Shown here piece by piece: positions 1 through 7,329 of a stretch of 64,000 nucleotides of DNA; position 1 is the stretch's first letter; every line of letters begins with the position of its first letter. Source of the DNA: an uncultured Clostridia bacterium (GTDB lineage: Bacteria; Bacillota; Clostridia; Lachnospirales; CAG-274); assembly GCA_947630725.1 (NCBI GenBank), contig CANRIS010000010.1, positions 1-64,000 of the forward strand, read 5' to 3'. The translations under genes and the position numbers were made by a program. The notes below the pieces were generated by a model. That model was not told where the DNA came from, did not search any database, and saw only the letters and a list, made by a program, of their open reading frames with translations.

Positions 1-67
1 AACGGCACCCACTTTAAAGGTGGTTGGTCGGCAGTTGAATAATGTAGGTAATTAAACCCACAAAATC

Positions 68-107
68 AGACCGCTTTTCCATTTGCTGTGTTGGAGCGGT
101 CTTTTTT
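68..107 (+). terminator. rho-independent terminator
   Basis: AGACCGCT (68-75) pairs with AGCGGTCT (95-102), with extra CCA/TGG pairing inside, and is followed by a run of T. The T-run is on the plus strand. It could end an upstream plus-strand gene or an RNA antisense to the 3' end of the toxin-like transcript; no convincing promoter for such an RNA was found. Confidence 0.6.
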
Positions 108-109
108 CA

Positions 110-208
110 TTACGACAGGTACATTTTATATATTAAGACTATGTATCGCAAATCAAACAAAAATTGCTTAACAGCGAAGAAGCCATAAATTATGTCAAAG
201 ACTGTCAT
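110..208 (-). CDS. putative small hydrophobic type I toxin (holin-like toxin locus)
   Basis: This is a 32-residue, mostly hydrophobic peptide beginning MTVFDIIYGFF. A near-perfect ribosome site (AAAGGAGGTG, 218-227) lies 9 bases upstream of the ATG at 208. A promoter with a perfect TATAAT sits at 272-300. The arrangement resembles the short membrane peptides of Firmicutes annotated as putative holin-like toxins (Hol_Tox): strong ribosome site, tiny peptide, GC hairpin just after the stop, then a second paired element further downstream. The mRNA 5' end (238-248) can pair over 11 bases with its own 3' region (20-30), a fold known from other type I toxin mRNAs. The peptide has several charged residues (D5, K14, D19, R21, K28), so it may be diverged or degraded. 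A longer reading from 325 has no better ribosome site. Family assignment rests on layout, not a search. Confidence 0.45.
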   Translation of the reverse strand: MTVFDIIYGFFAVKQFLFDLRYIVLIYKMYLS

Positions 209-271
209 AAGAGGCTTCACCTCCTTTGAAGAAGGCTCGACCAACCACTCTTTAGCAAAGTGCCTACGCTG

Positions 272-300
272 ATTATACAATGAAATATGTCGAAAGTAAA
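272..300 (-). promoter_or_regulatory. promoter of the toxin-like gene
   Basis: Read on the minus strand, TTTACT (295-300) and a perfect TATAAT (272-277) are separated by 17 bases. Transcription would start near 265, giving a 5' leader of about 57 bases that contains the 11-base element at 238-248. Confidence 0.6.
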
Positions 301-395
301 TATAAATTTTTCGATAGGGGAACATACCTCACATCTTTTGAAAAGGTTAACAAATGACAGGGGGAGGGGTGCACGTGGCTGTCAAGAAAAAATAC

Positions 396-424
396 TTGAC
401 AGGGCGGGGCAAATCTGCTATAAT
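396..424 (+). promoter_or_regulatory. consensus sigma-A promoter of ylxM-ffh
   Basis: A perfect TTGACA (396-401) and a perfect TATAAT (419-424) are separated by 17 bases, about 70 bases upstream of ylxM. This fits a strong housekeeping promoter for the signal-recognition and ribosome genes that follow. Confidence 0.88.
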
Positions 425-492
425 AGGCAAAGTCAGGGAAAATGACCCGACAAAACAGGGCTGTTCCGAAACGCATACAGAGGCAAACGACT

Positions 493-828
493 ATGAAGGA
501 CAGATTTTTTTTAAGCCTGCTTTTTGATTTTTACGGAGAAATGCTCACCGAAAAGCAGAAAAATATATTTGAATGCTATTATGGCGAGGATTTATCCCTA
601 CAGGAAATAGGAGAAAATTTTGACATAAGCAAGCAGGCTGCCGCAGATATGCTTAAAAGGACGCAAAAACAGCTCTTGAGGTTTGAAAATTGCATACATG
701 CCGCAGAGAAATTTTTGGATAGAAAGAAAAGTATAGAATCCGCTTTGGATTTTTTGGAAAAGGGAGAGTATGAGAACGTCAGAATGGTTCTGACGCAGCT
801 TATGGAAAGGGAAGAATCTGCGGAATGA
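493..828 (+). CDS. ylxM: YlxM/p13 family DNA-binding protein
   Basis: A 111-residue helix-turn-helix protein of the UPF0122 (YlxM/p13) family, whose genes sit directly upstream of ffh in Firmicutes. It is thought to act with the signal recognition particle, but its role is not well defined. The N-terminus MKDRFFLSLLFDFYG and the sigma-4-like helix-turn-helix (about residues 20-65, LTEKQ...LSLQEIGENFDISKQA) are typical. The ATG at 493 was chosen over an upstream one at 442 because the family starts here, the length fits, and AGAGG lies 9 bases before it. ffh follows after 24 bases. Confidence 0.9.
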   Translation: MKDRFFLSLLFDFYGEMLTEKQKNIFECYYGEDLSLQEIGENFDISKQAAADMLKRTQKQLLRFENCIHAAEKFLDRKKSIESALDFLEKGEYENVRMVLTQLMEREESAE

Positions 829-852
829 TGTTTTCAGGAAGGGGATTTGTTT

Positions 853-2190
853 ATGGCATTTGAAAGTCTGGCTGACAAGCTGCAGGAGGCGTTCAAGCAG
901 CTTACGGGAAAGGGCAAGCTCAGCGAAAAGGATGTTAAGGCTGCTCTCAGAGAGGTTAAGCTTGCGCTCCTTGAAGCTGATGTAAACTTTAAGATAGTAA
1001 AGCAGTTTGTAAACAACGTAACGGAAAAGGCTGTCGGAACAGAGGTTCTGGAGGGGCTTAATCCGGGACAGCAGGTCATTAAAATAGTGAGAGACGAGCT
1101 TGTTGACCTTATGGGCACAACTCAAAGCCTGCTGACATTTTCTTCAAAAAGCCCAACGGTATATATGCTTGCGGGACTTCAGGGCGCAGGAAAAACGACC
1201 ACCTGCGGAAAGCTTGCCGGACAGCTTAAAAAACAAGGCAAGAGACCGCTGCTTGTGGCCTGTGACGTATACAGACCTGCCGCTATAAAGCAGCTTCAGG
1301 TGGTGGGAGGTACCTACGACATACCCGTTTTTGAACAGGGAACGGGCGACCCCGTTGAGATAGCAAAGAACAGTATTGAATACGCATCAAAAAACGGCAA
1401 CGATGTCGTTATTATAGATACCGCAGGCCGTCTCCATATAAATGAGGAGCTTATGGAGGAGCTTTATAACATAAAAACTGTCGTAAAGCCCCAGGAGATA
1501 CTGCTTGTTATTGACGCAATGACGGGTCAGGACGCCGTTAATGTGGCTAAGTCATTTGACGATAAGCTCGGCATAGACGGCACCATAATCACAAAGCTTG
1601 ACGGCGACACAAGAGGCGGCGCAGCGCTTTCTGTCAGAAGTATTACGGGAAAACCCATAAAATATGTGGGTATGGGCGAAAAGCTTGACGATCTCGAACC
1701 GTTTTATCCCGACAGAATGGCATCCCGAATATTGGGAATGGGCGATGTGCTTACGCTCATTGACAAGGCTCAAATGGCCTTTGACGAAAAACAGGTCAAA
1801 GAGCTTGAAAAGAAAATGCGGACCAATGATTTTAACCTTGAGGATTTTATGAATCAGATGCAGCAGGTTAAAAAAATGGGTTCGATAAAGGACCTTATCG
1901 GTATGATACCGGGAATGGGCAGACTGAATATAGGCGACGCTGACATAGACGAAAAGGCAATGGTTCACGTTGAGGCCATTATACAGTCTATGACAGTCAG
2001 GGAAAGACGCAACCCCGACATAATAAACGGCTCCAGAAAAAGAAGGATAGCCAAGGGCAGCGGCAGAAGTATTCAGGAGGTAAACAAGCTCCTTAAGCAG
2101 TTTGACCAGATGAAGGACATGATGAAGCTTATGGGAGATATGAAAAAGGGCAAAAAAATGAGGGGACTCAAATTTCCCTTTATGCCTTGA
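853..2190 (+). CDS. ffh: signal recognition particle GTPase Ffh
   Basis: The 445-residue protein subunit of the signal recognition particle, which binds signal sequences of nascent membrane and secreted proteins and docks them on FtsY and SecYEG. The N-terminal four-helix bundle (residues 1-90), the GTPase P-loop (GLQGAGKTTTCGKLA, near 105-120), DTAGR and TKLDGD motifs, and the methionine-rich M domain (from about 300, ending in a KKGKK-type tail) are all visible. The ATG at 853 is preceded by AGGAAGGGG at 836-844; an in-frame TTG at 847 is less likely. Length is normal. Confidence 0.98.
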   Translation: MAFESLADKLQEAFKQLTGKGKLSEKDVKAALREVKLALLEADVNFKIVKQFVNNVTEKAVGTEVLEGLNPGQQVIKIVRDELVDLMGTTQSLLTFSSKSPTVYMLAGLQGAGKTTTCGKLAGQLKKQGKRPLLVACDVYRPAAIKQLQVVGGTYDIPVFEQGTGDPVEIAKNSIEYASKNGNDVVIIDTAGRLHINEELMEELYNIKTVVKPQEILLVIDAMTGQDAVNVAKSFDDKLGIDGTIITKLDGDTRGGAALSVRSITGKPIKYVGMGEKLDDLEPFYPDRMASRILGMGDVLTLIDKAQMAFDEKQVKELEKKMRTNDFNLEDFMNQMQQVKKMGSIKDLIGMIPGMGRLNIGDADIDEKAMVHVEAIIQSMTVRERRNPDIINGSRKRRIAKGSGRSIQEVNKLLKQFDQMKDMMKLMGDMKKGKKMRGLKFPFMP

Positions 2191-2269
2191 TTTTTGATAA
2201 TTACTGCGGAGTATTCTGCGGTTTTTATGGAAACGCCGATCAAATCGTTTTTAGCGGTGTGAGGAGATA

Positions 2270-2410
2270 ATGCCTACAGATGCGAATGAATATTTGACCG
2301 AGGTTTTCTTATATATGAAAAACGAAAAACGCCTGTTTATGCGGAAATTTTCAAAAAACTTCCGCCAAAATCACAGACGGACGTTTTTGCAAATAAGGAT
2401 TGGGAGGTGA
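2270..2410 (+). CDS. possible small basic ORF overlapping the rpsP ribosome site
   Basis: An open frame of 46 codons starts at ATG 2270 behind GAGGAG (2261-2266) and ends at TGA 2408-2410, inside the GGGAGGTGA that serves rpsP. The predicted peptide is strongly basic (many R and K) and resembles no family I recognise. Its stop falls 8 bases before the rpsP ATG, an arrangement that would allow translational coupling or a leader-peptide role. It lies in the 216-base ffh-rpsP gap. That gap also contains a possible stem (GCGGAA/TTCCGC), so the reading frame may be fortuitous. Confidence 0.35.
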   Translation: MPTDANEYLTEVFLYMKNEKRLFMRKFSKNFRQNHRRTFLQIRIGR

Positions 2411-2418
2411 ATCAAGAT

Positions 2419-2658
2419 ATGGTAAAGATCAGACTTAAAAGAATGGGAGCAAAGAAGAATCCTTTCTATAGAATCGTTGTTGCTGATTCAAGAACGCCCA
2501 GAGGCGGTAAGGCTATAGTTGAGCTTGGTTATTATGATCCTACAAAGCACCCCTCGGTATTGAAGGTTGATACCGAAACCGCTAAGGAGTGGTTAAACAA
2601 GGGCGCCCAGCCTACTGATACCGTTAAGGCACTGCTTAAGAAGGCAGGCGCATTATAA
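2419..2658 (+). CDS. rpsP: 30S ribosomal protein S16
   Basis: A 79-residue small-subunit protein that binds 16S rRNA early in 30S assembly. [20 protein letters not shown] and SRTPRGG are family signatures, and the length is normal. GGGAGGTG (2402-2409) sits 9 bases before the ATG at 2419; a GTG twelve bases upstream (2407) is unlikely. khpA follows 21 bases downstream, the standard Firmicutes order. Confidence 0.97.
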   Translation: MVKIRLKRMGAKKNPFYRIVVADSRTPRGGKAIVELGYYDPTKHPSVLKVDTETAKEWLNKGAQPTDTVKALLKKAGAL

Positions 2659-2679
2659 TTTTGGAGGGCTATGGTTTAT

Positions 2680-2907
2680 ATGAAGGAATTACTTACTGTA
2701 ATCGCAAAGCACCTTGTGGATAATCCCGATGGGGTATCGGTAAAGGACTATATGGATGACGATGCTCTTATATTGGAGCTTCATGTCGCTGATGAGGACA
2801 TGGGAAAGGTCATCGGCAAGCAGGGAAGAATCGCAAAGGCGATCCGTACCGTTGTCAAAGCTGCGGCAACCTATGAGGACAAAAAGGTTGTTGTTAAAAT
2901 AATGTAA
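2680..2907 (+). CDS. khpA: KH-domain RNA-binding protein KhpA
   Basis: A 75-residue single KH domain (formerly UPF0109/YlqC). In other Firmicutes KhpA pairs with KhpB (Jag/EloR) and affects cell elongation and RNA metabolism. The GKVIGKQGRIAKAIR segment holds the GxxG loop of the KH fold. Two in-frame ATGs exist. The one at 2671 lies only 2 bases after GGAGGG (2663-2668); the one at 2680 has 11 bases and matches the family N-terminus MKELL. It closes the ylxM-ffh-rpsP unit. Confidence 0.93.
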   Translation: MKELLTVIAKHLVDNPDGVSVKDYMDDDALILELHVADEDMGKVIGKQGRIAKAIRTVVKAAATYEDKKVVVKIM

Positions 2908-2915
2908 TAATGAAG

Positions 2916-2946
2916 CGTATCGGAAAATATATCCGATACGTTTTAA
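2916..2946 (+). terminator. terminator after khpA
   Basis: CGTATCGGA (2916-2924) pairs perfectly with TCCGATACG (2932-2940) and TTTTAATT follows. It lies between khpA and the larE-like gene, so larE probably depends on read-through or its own promoter. Confidence 0.75.
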
Positions 2947-2981
2947 TTATGGCGCGGATTTGTGTTTTTTGGAGGATAAAA

Positions 2982-3812
2982 ATGGATCTGTATGAAAAAT
3001 TTGAGGCTTTGAAAAATTATATAAGAGAGCTTGAAAGCGTTGCTGTAGCTTTTTCGGGAGGGGTGGATTCTACATTCCTTTTGAAAACGGCAGCGGAGGT
3101 TCTTGGGGACAATGTGACCGCCATTACGGCAAGGTCATATCTTTTTCCGAAAAGAGAAATGAGAGAGGCCTATGATTTTTGCATAACCGAGGGAATAAGG
3201 CATATCGAGTTTGACGCCCGACAGCTCGATATTGAGGGCTTTTGCAAAAATCCCCCAAACCGATGCTATATTTGCAAGAAGGATCTTTTCGGAAAAATAA
3301 TGCAGATCGCCAAGGACAACAATATAAAAAATATTATCGAGGGATCAAATGCAGACGATGTGGGAGACTACAGACCCGGTATGCAGGCCATAAAAGAGCT
3401 TGGAATAAAAAGCCCTCTTAAATATGCAGGACTTAAAAAGGACGAAATAAGAGCCCTGTCAAAGGAAATGGGGCTTGCCACATGGAAAAAGCCTTCTCTT
3501 GCCTGTCTTGCCACAAGATTTGAATACGGCGATGAGATCGACCTGCATAAGCTTGATATGATAGATAAGGCTGAGCAGCTCCTTCTGGATATGGGCTTTT
3601 ATCAGGTGAGAGTCCGCATACATGGCAATATTGCCAGAATAGAGATAGATCCCAACGAGTTTGACAAGCTCATAAAAGAAGAAAACAGACTTAAAATAAC
3701 AGACGGATTCAGAAGGCTGGGCTTTGCATATACGGCGATGGATCTTTCGGGCTACAGAACGGGCAGTATGAACGAAACCCTCGATAAAACAAATGCAGAT
3801 GGCTGCAAATAA
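2982..3812 (+). CDS. larE: LarE-like ATP-dependent sulfur transferase
   Basis: A 276-residue PP-loop protein of the LarE family. LarE adenylates a substrate carboxylate and transfers sulfur to it; in lactate racemase maturation this builds the nickel-pincer cofactor. The PP-loop SGGVDST is at residues 25-31. A CxxC pair (C95, C98) and C175 in the ACLATR segment are present; C175 matches the position of the sulfur-donating cysteine of characterised LarE, and three cysteines are found in LarE proteins thought to hold an iron-sulfur cluster. ATG 2982 follows GGAGG by 6 bases. No larA, larB or larC is in the window, so the true substrate is uncertain. Confidence 0.8.
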   Translation: MDLYEKFEALKNYIRELESVAVAFSGGVDSTFLLKTAAEVLGDNVTAITARSYLFPKREMREAYDFCITEGIRHIEFDARQLDIEGFCKNPPNRCYICKKDLFGKIMQIAKDNNIKNIIEGSNADDVGDYRPGMQAIKELGIKSPLKYAGLKKDEIRALSKEMGLATWKKPSLACLATRFEYGDEIDLHKLDMIDKAEQLLLDMGFYQVRVRIHGNIARIEIDPNEFDKLIKEENRLKITDGFRRLGFAYTAMDLSGYRTGSMNETLDKTNADGCK

Positions 3813-3860
3813 GCTGTAGGCTGATGACAGCCGCAGCGAATTGAATATGTGCCGAAATAC

Positions 3861-3898
3861 AAAACATAAAACATAAAACATAAAATATAAAATATAAT
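3861..3898. repeat. AT-rich short tandem repeat (AAAACAT units)
   Basis: Imperfect 7-base units of the form ACATAAA/ATATAAA repeat about five times in the convergent intergenic space. A similar stretch precedes the terminator at 54731. It codes for nothing recognisable. Confidence 0.6.
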
Positions 3899-3939
3899 AG
3901 CAAAATACGCCAAATATACATAATAATCAAAATTCCCAA

Positions 3940-3974
3940 AACACTGTCTTAAACCGTGGGACGGTGTTTTTTAT
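3940..3974 (+). terminator. terminator after larE
   Basis: AACACTGTC (3940-3948) pairs with GACGGTGTT (3960-3968, one G-T pair), followed by a T-run. It ends plus-strand transcription from larE. Confidence 0.8.
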
Positions 3975-3980
3975 TGTTTA

Positions 3981-4018
3981 TGAAAAAGACCGTCTGCCGA
4001 AAACAGGGCAGGCGGTCT
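3981..4018 (-). terminator. terminator after the UPF0324 gene
   Basis: AGACCGTCTGCC (3987-3998) and GGCAGGCGGTCT (4007-4018) form a 12-base-pair stem with one wobble. On the minus strand the stem is followed by TTTTT, so it ends the minus-strand transporter gene. Confidence 0.8.
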
Positions 4019-4061
4019 GTGTAAAAGCGGTTCTGAATTTCTTCCGATCAAAAGAAATAGT

Positions 4062-5144
4062 TTATATGTTTGTATAGAAAATTCCCGTTGCGAGCTGCAC
4101 GCCTATGGATACAAGGCTTATGGCTATCCAACAGCACAGGCCGAGGAAAATGGGCTTTTTGCCGTTTTTAATGAGGTTGACTATATTTGTATTAAGTCCT
4201 ATGGCGCACATAGCCATTGAAATAAAGAATTTTGCAAGCCATTTTGCCGCCGATATGAAATAAGTATTATAAAACGATGTAAAGCCGCTGTTGGGCATGG
4301 CTCCTACTGCGGTGGTTATTACGGAGGCTAAAACAAAAAACAGTATGAAGAACGGGAAAATGGACTTTAATGAATATTCGCCGCCCTTGTCAGAGGACTT
4401 TGCCTTTTTCGCTCTATAAAGCGCAAGCGCAAGGGTGATGGGTATTATGGCAAGAGTTCTCGTGAGTTTTACTGTGACGGCGGAGGAAAGTATGCCGTCA
4501 ACGCCGTATATTCCTTCGGCAGTCGATGCGGCGGCGGTCACTGACGAGGTGTCGTTTACGGCGGTGCCTGCAAAAACGGCAAAGCCCTCAGAGCCGAAGC
4601 CTATGGCGTGACCCAGCGTAGGAAATATAAGAGCGGCTATTACGTTGAATAAAAATATGACCGAAATGGCTCGTGCCACATCTTCGTCATCGGCGTTTAT
4701 AACGGGGGCGGTCGCAGCGATCGCAGAACCTCCGCAGATAGATGAGCCGACCCCTATGAGGCAGGCCGTTTTTTTGTCTATTTTTATTATTTTCATCATT
4801 ATATAAGCCATCACAAGAGAAACCGTTATGGTGGATATTATAACGGGCAGACTTTTTTGTCCCACCTTGGCTATTGTGCCGAGATCAAGCGAAAATCCAA
4901 GAATTATGACAGCCCATTGAAGTATTTTTTTGGACGTGAATTTTATGCCCGATCCCACTTTTTCGTTTTCTGCCGTGGCGGGAAGAAGAAAGGCGATAGC
5001 CATACCGATAAGTATGGCAAAAACAGGAGCGCCGATTATCTCGAACGAAAATCCTCCTATGCTGAGCCTGCTCAGGAATGCAGCGGCTGCCGCAATAACT
5101 GCGCACAGCAATATTCCGAGACCGTTTTTGCTTATGAATTTCAT
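4062..5144 (-). CDS. UPF0324 (YeiH family) putative sulfur-compound or anion exporter
   Basis: A 360-residue integral membrane protein with about ten hydrophobic segments, matching the YeiH/UPF0324 family (conserved hypothetical protein 698). Family members are called putative sulfate or sulfonate exporters, but few have been characterised. The segment with GVGSSICGGSAIAA and the glycine-rich FAGTAVNDTSSV segment are typical. Start at 5144 follows GGAGG. It is a lone gene, ended by its own terminator, with a separate promoter region from the GH105 gene behind it. Substrate cannot be read from the sequence. Confidence 0.82.
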   Translation of the reverse strand: MKFISKNGLGILLCAVIAAAAAFLSRLSIGGFSFEIIGAPVFAILIGMAIAFLLPATAENEKVGSGIKFTSKKILQWAVIILGFSLDLGTIAKVGQKSLPVIISTITVSLVMAYIMMKIIKIDKKTACLIGVGSSICGGSAIAATAPVINADDEDVARAISVIFLFNVIAALIFPTLGHAIGFGSEGFAVFAGTAVNDTSSVTAAASTAEGIYGVDGILSSAVTVKLTRTLAIIPITLALALYRAKKAKSSDKGGEYSLKSIFPFFILFFVLASVITTAVGAMPNSGFTSFYNTYFISAAKWLAKFFISMAMCAIGLNTNIVNLIKNGKKPIFLGLCCWIAISLVSIGVQLATGIFYTNI

Positions 5145-5197
5145 AAAAATACCTCCTTATTTAATATTGGTAATATATTTTAATATTTTCGGCAGCC

Positions 5198-6310
5198 TTA
5201 AGGCTTGCTTGCCGATATTTCAAACTCGGAGCTTGCCATAAGAAATGCCCCGATCCCCAAAAGGCTGTTTGTCTGCTTAGGCTCCGAAATGTAATATTCG
5301 TAGGAGCCGTCCCGAAAGGCGTTTCCGCCCAGACCCGAAACGAACACCGTGTTTTTAAGATCAAGAAGCTTTCTTTCGTTTACTTCGATAAATTCCCTTA
5401 TTATGCCATAAAAGCCCTTTTTTGCGCAGGTCAGGTAGGAGCTGTCTATGTAGCCCAGCCTTGTGGATTTCAAAAGAAAATATACGAACATACAGGAGCA
5501 TGAGGACTCGGGGAAGTTTCCCACGCTTTCGGCTTTGTCAAGAACCTGATACCATACGCCCTTGTCCTTGGACTGTACGGCTGTGACGGCTTTCGCCAGC
5601 TCCGAAACCATAGAAATCAGGACGGCTCTGTCCTTTTCGTTGTTTATATGGTCTAAGGTATCGACCAGCGCGCAGGCGTACCAGCCTACCGAACGTCCCC
5701 AGAAGTTGGCTGAAAGCCCCGTTGTTTTGTCCGCCCAGAAGCTTTCTCTGCTTTCGTCATAGCCGTGGTAGAGAAGTCCGGTCTTTTTGTCTCTCGAATG
5801 CTTGTCAATAAGCCTGAATTGGAGCAGCACATCGTCATAGACTTTGTTTTCTTCAAAAAGATTTATGTATTCGGCATAAAACGGTTCTGCCATATAAAGT
5901 CCGTCAAGCCACATCTGATGGGGATATATCTTTTTGTGCCAGAACCCTCCCTCGGATATCCGTGGTTGGCTTTTAAGCTGATCTTTCAGAATATGGGCGG
6001 CTGACGCATATTTTTTGTCTCCCGTTTTTTTATACAGAAACAAAAGAGTTTTTCCGTTGTTTATAAAGTCCAGATTATATTGGAGCTTGTCATAACAGCG
6101 TATAGAACCGTCATCGTCCACAAAGCTGTCCATAAGGTTTTTTATATATTCAAAATATTTTTCGCCTCCGTCAAGCTCATATACCTTTTCAAGCCCCTTG
6201 CATAGCACGCCGTAGTCATAGCTCCACTTGTTCCAAAGACTGTCGAATTTTTCCAGTACCGTATCCGCCATCCAGACAGCCCACCTGTGATTTATGGCAT
6301 TGTCGTTCAT
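5198..6310 (-). CDS. GH105/GH88-family unsaturated glucuronyl or rhamnogalacturonyl hydrolase
   Basis: A 370-residue (alpha/alpha)6-barrel protein of the YteR/RhiN type. These cytoplasmic enzymes hydrate the double bond of unsaturated galacturonyl-rhamnose (or related) disaccharides made by pectate and rhamnogalacturonan lyases. D81 in the LDFINNGKTLL segment and D136 in PHQMWLDGLYMAEPF fit the paired catalytic aspartates of YteR, and FWGRSVGWYACAL is a family motif. No signal peptide is present, as expected. The gene is divergent from the nucleoside-hydrolase-like and GH95 genes, which suggests a shared glycan-use locus. GH88 and GH105 are hard to separate by eye. Confidence 0.85.
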   Translation of the reverse strand: MNDNAINHRWAVWMADTVLEKFDSLWNKWSYDYGVLCKGLEKVYELDGGEKYFEYIKNLMDSFVDDDGSIRCYDKLQYNLDFINNGKTLLFLYKKTGDKKYASAAHILKDQLKSQPRISEGGFWHKKIYPHQMWLDGLYMAEPFYAEYINLFEENKVYDDVLLQFRLIDKHSRDKKTGLLYHGYDESRESFWADKTTGLSANFWGRSVGWYACALVDTLDHINNEKDRAVLISMVSELAKAVTAVQSKDKGVWYQVLDKAESVGNFPESSCSCMFVYFLLKSTRLGYIDSSYLTCAKKGFYGIIREFIEVNERKLLDLKNTVFVSGLGGNAFRDGSYEYYISEPKQTNSLLGIGAFLMASSEFEISASKP

Positions 6311-6348
6311 ATTTTTTCACTTCCTGTTCATAATATTTGCTTTTTTTC

Positions 6349-6377
6349 TTGATTTTGCTCTTAATATAGTATACAAT
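6349..6377 (+). promoter_or_regulatory. promoter of the nucleoside-hydrolase-like/GH95 unit
   Basis: TTGATT (6349-6354) and TACAAT (6372-6377) are separated by 17 bases in the divergent gap. TTGATT is also the -35 of the rel and rpsJ promoters in this window. Confidence 0.6.
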
Positions 6378-6425
6378 TTAATTTAATAAAAGTAAATAAA
6401 AATCTTTAGTGAAGGAGGGCGTTTA

Positions 6426-7313
6426 ATGCGCAGCTTTGATATTCCGTACGAAAAAAGAATAAGGGTAATTATGGATTCGGATGTAAAAAATGAGGTTGAC
6501 GATCAGTTCGCCATAGTTCATGCGATCCTCACGGAGTCATTTGATATAAGGGGTATAATACCCGCTCATTTCGGAGACGAAAAGTCCAAAACGAGTCAGA
6601 AGGACAGCCGTGATGAGGCGGCTCTTATACTTGAAAAAATGAATATGTCAGACAGCATAAGGCTCTATGACGGCGCAGAAAGGGCTCTTGAAAATGCAAA
6701 CGAACCTATGGACAGCCCCGGCGCAAGGCTTATTGTGGAGGAGTCTATGAGTGAGGACAAAAGACCTCTTTATATTTCCTTTTTGGGGCCTCTTACGGAT
6801 ATGGCATCCGCTCTGCTTTTGGAGCCTAAAATAGCCGAAAGGGACATCACCGTAATATGGATAGGCGGAAGAGACTATCCGAACGGAGGTTGGGAGTACA
6901 ACCTCAAAAATGATATTATAGCCGCAAATGTGGTTTTCAGGTCGGGCATAAAGCTGTGGCAGGTTCCCAGAAACGTATACCGAATGATGCCCGTATCCTT
7001 CGGAGAGCTTTATGATAGGGTATATCCCTGCGGTGAGATAGGCAAATATCTCTGCGAAAATGTGATCTCCTTCAACAATGCCGAAACCTCACGGCCTGCC
7101 GAATACAGAATTTTGGGAGATTCTCCCTCGGTTGGGCTTATGATGTATGAGGACTGCGGAGAATGGGAGGAAGTGCCTGCTCCCGAATTTGACGCCGATA
7201 TGAGATATATACATAACTCGGAAAACAGGCCGATCCGTGTATATAAAAATATAAATTCCCGTTTTATACTGGAGGATTTGTATGCAAAGCTGAAGCATAC
7301 TTATATTTTATAA
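6426..7313 (+). CDS. nucleoside-hydrolase-like protein
   Basis: A 295-residue protein with the fold signature of inosine-uridine-preferring nucleoside hydrolases, which cut N-glycosidic bonds with a calcium-bound aspartate cluster. The N-terminal motif reads DSDVKNEVDDQFAI rather than the usual DTDPGIDDA form; this longer DxDxxNExDDQ version occurs in a sub-group often found with carbohydrate genes. SFLGPLTDMA and VIWIGG segments are also typical. It has no signal peptide. It sits between GH105 and GH95 genes, with GH95 17 bases downstream, so it may act on a sugar derivative rather than a nucleoside. That is inference. Confidence 0.75.
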   Translation: MRSFDIPYEKRIRVIMDSDVKNEVDDQFAIVHAILTESFDIRGIIPAHFGDEKSKTSQKDSRDEAALILEKMNMSDSIRLYDGAERALENANEPMDSPGARLIVEESMSEDKRPLYISFLGPLTDMASALLLEPKIAERDITVIWIGGRDYPNGGWEYNLKNDIIAANVVFRSGIKLWQVPRNVYRMMPVSFGELYDRVYPCGEIGKYLCENVISFNNAETSRPAEYRILGDSPSVGLMMYEDCGEWEEVPAPEFDADMRYIHNSENRPIRVYKNINSRFILEDLYAKLKHTYIL

Positions 7314-7329
7314 AAAAGGAGGAGATTTT

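Larger units (their letters stand above)
20..248. repeat. 11-base inverted repeat spanning the toxin-like gene
   Basis: GTGGTTGGTCG at 20-30 is the exact reverse complement of CGACCAACCAC at 238-248. On the minus-strand transcript these fall near the 5' end and beyond the stop codon of the toxin-like gene. They could form a long-range 5'-3' pairing that controls translation. Confidence 0.5.

Noticed and set aside
1..42. A plus-strand frame of 13 codons to a stop at 40-42
   Set aside because: The same bases form one arm of the repeat linked to the toxin-like transcript, and no upstream frame is visible; there is no evidence for a gene end.
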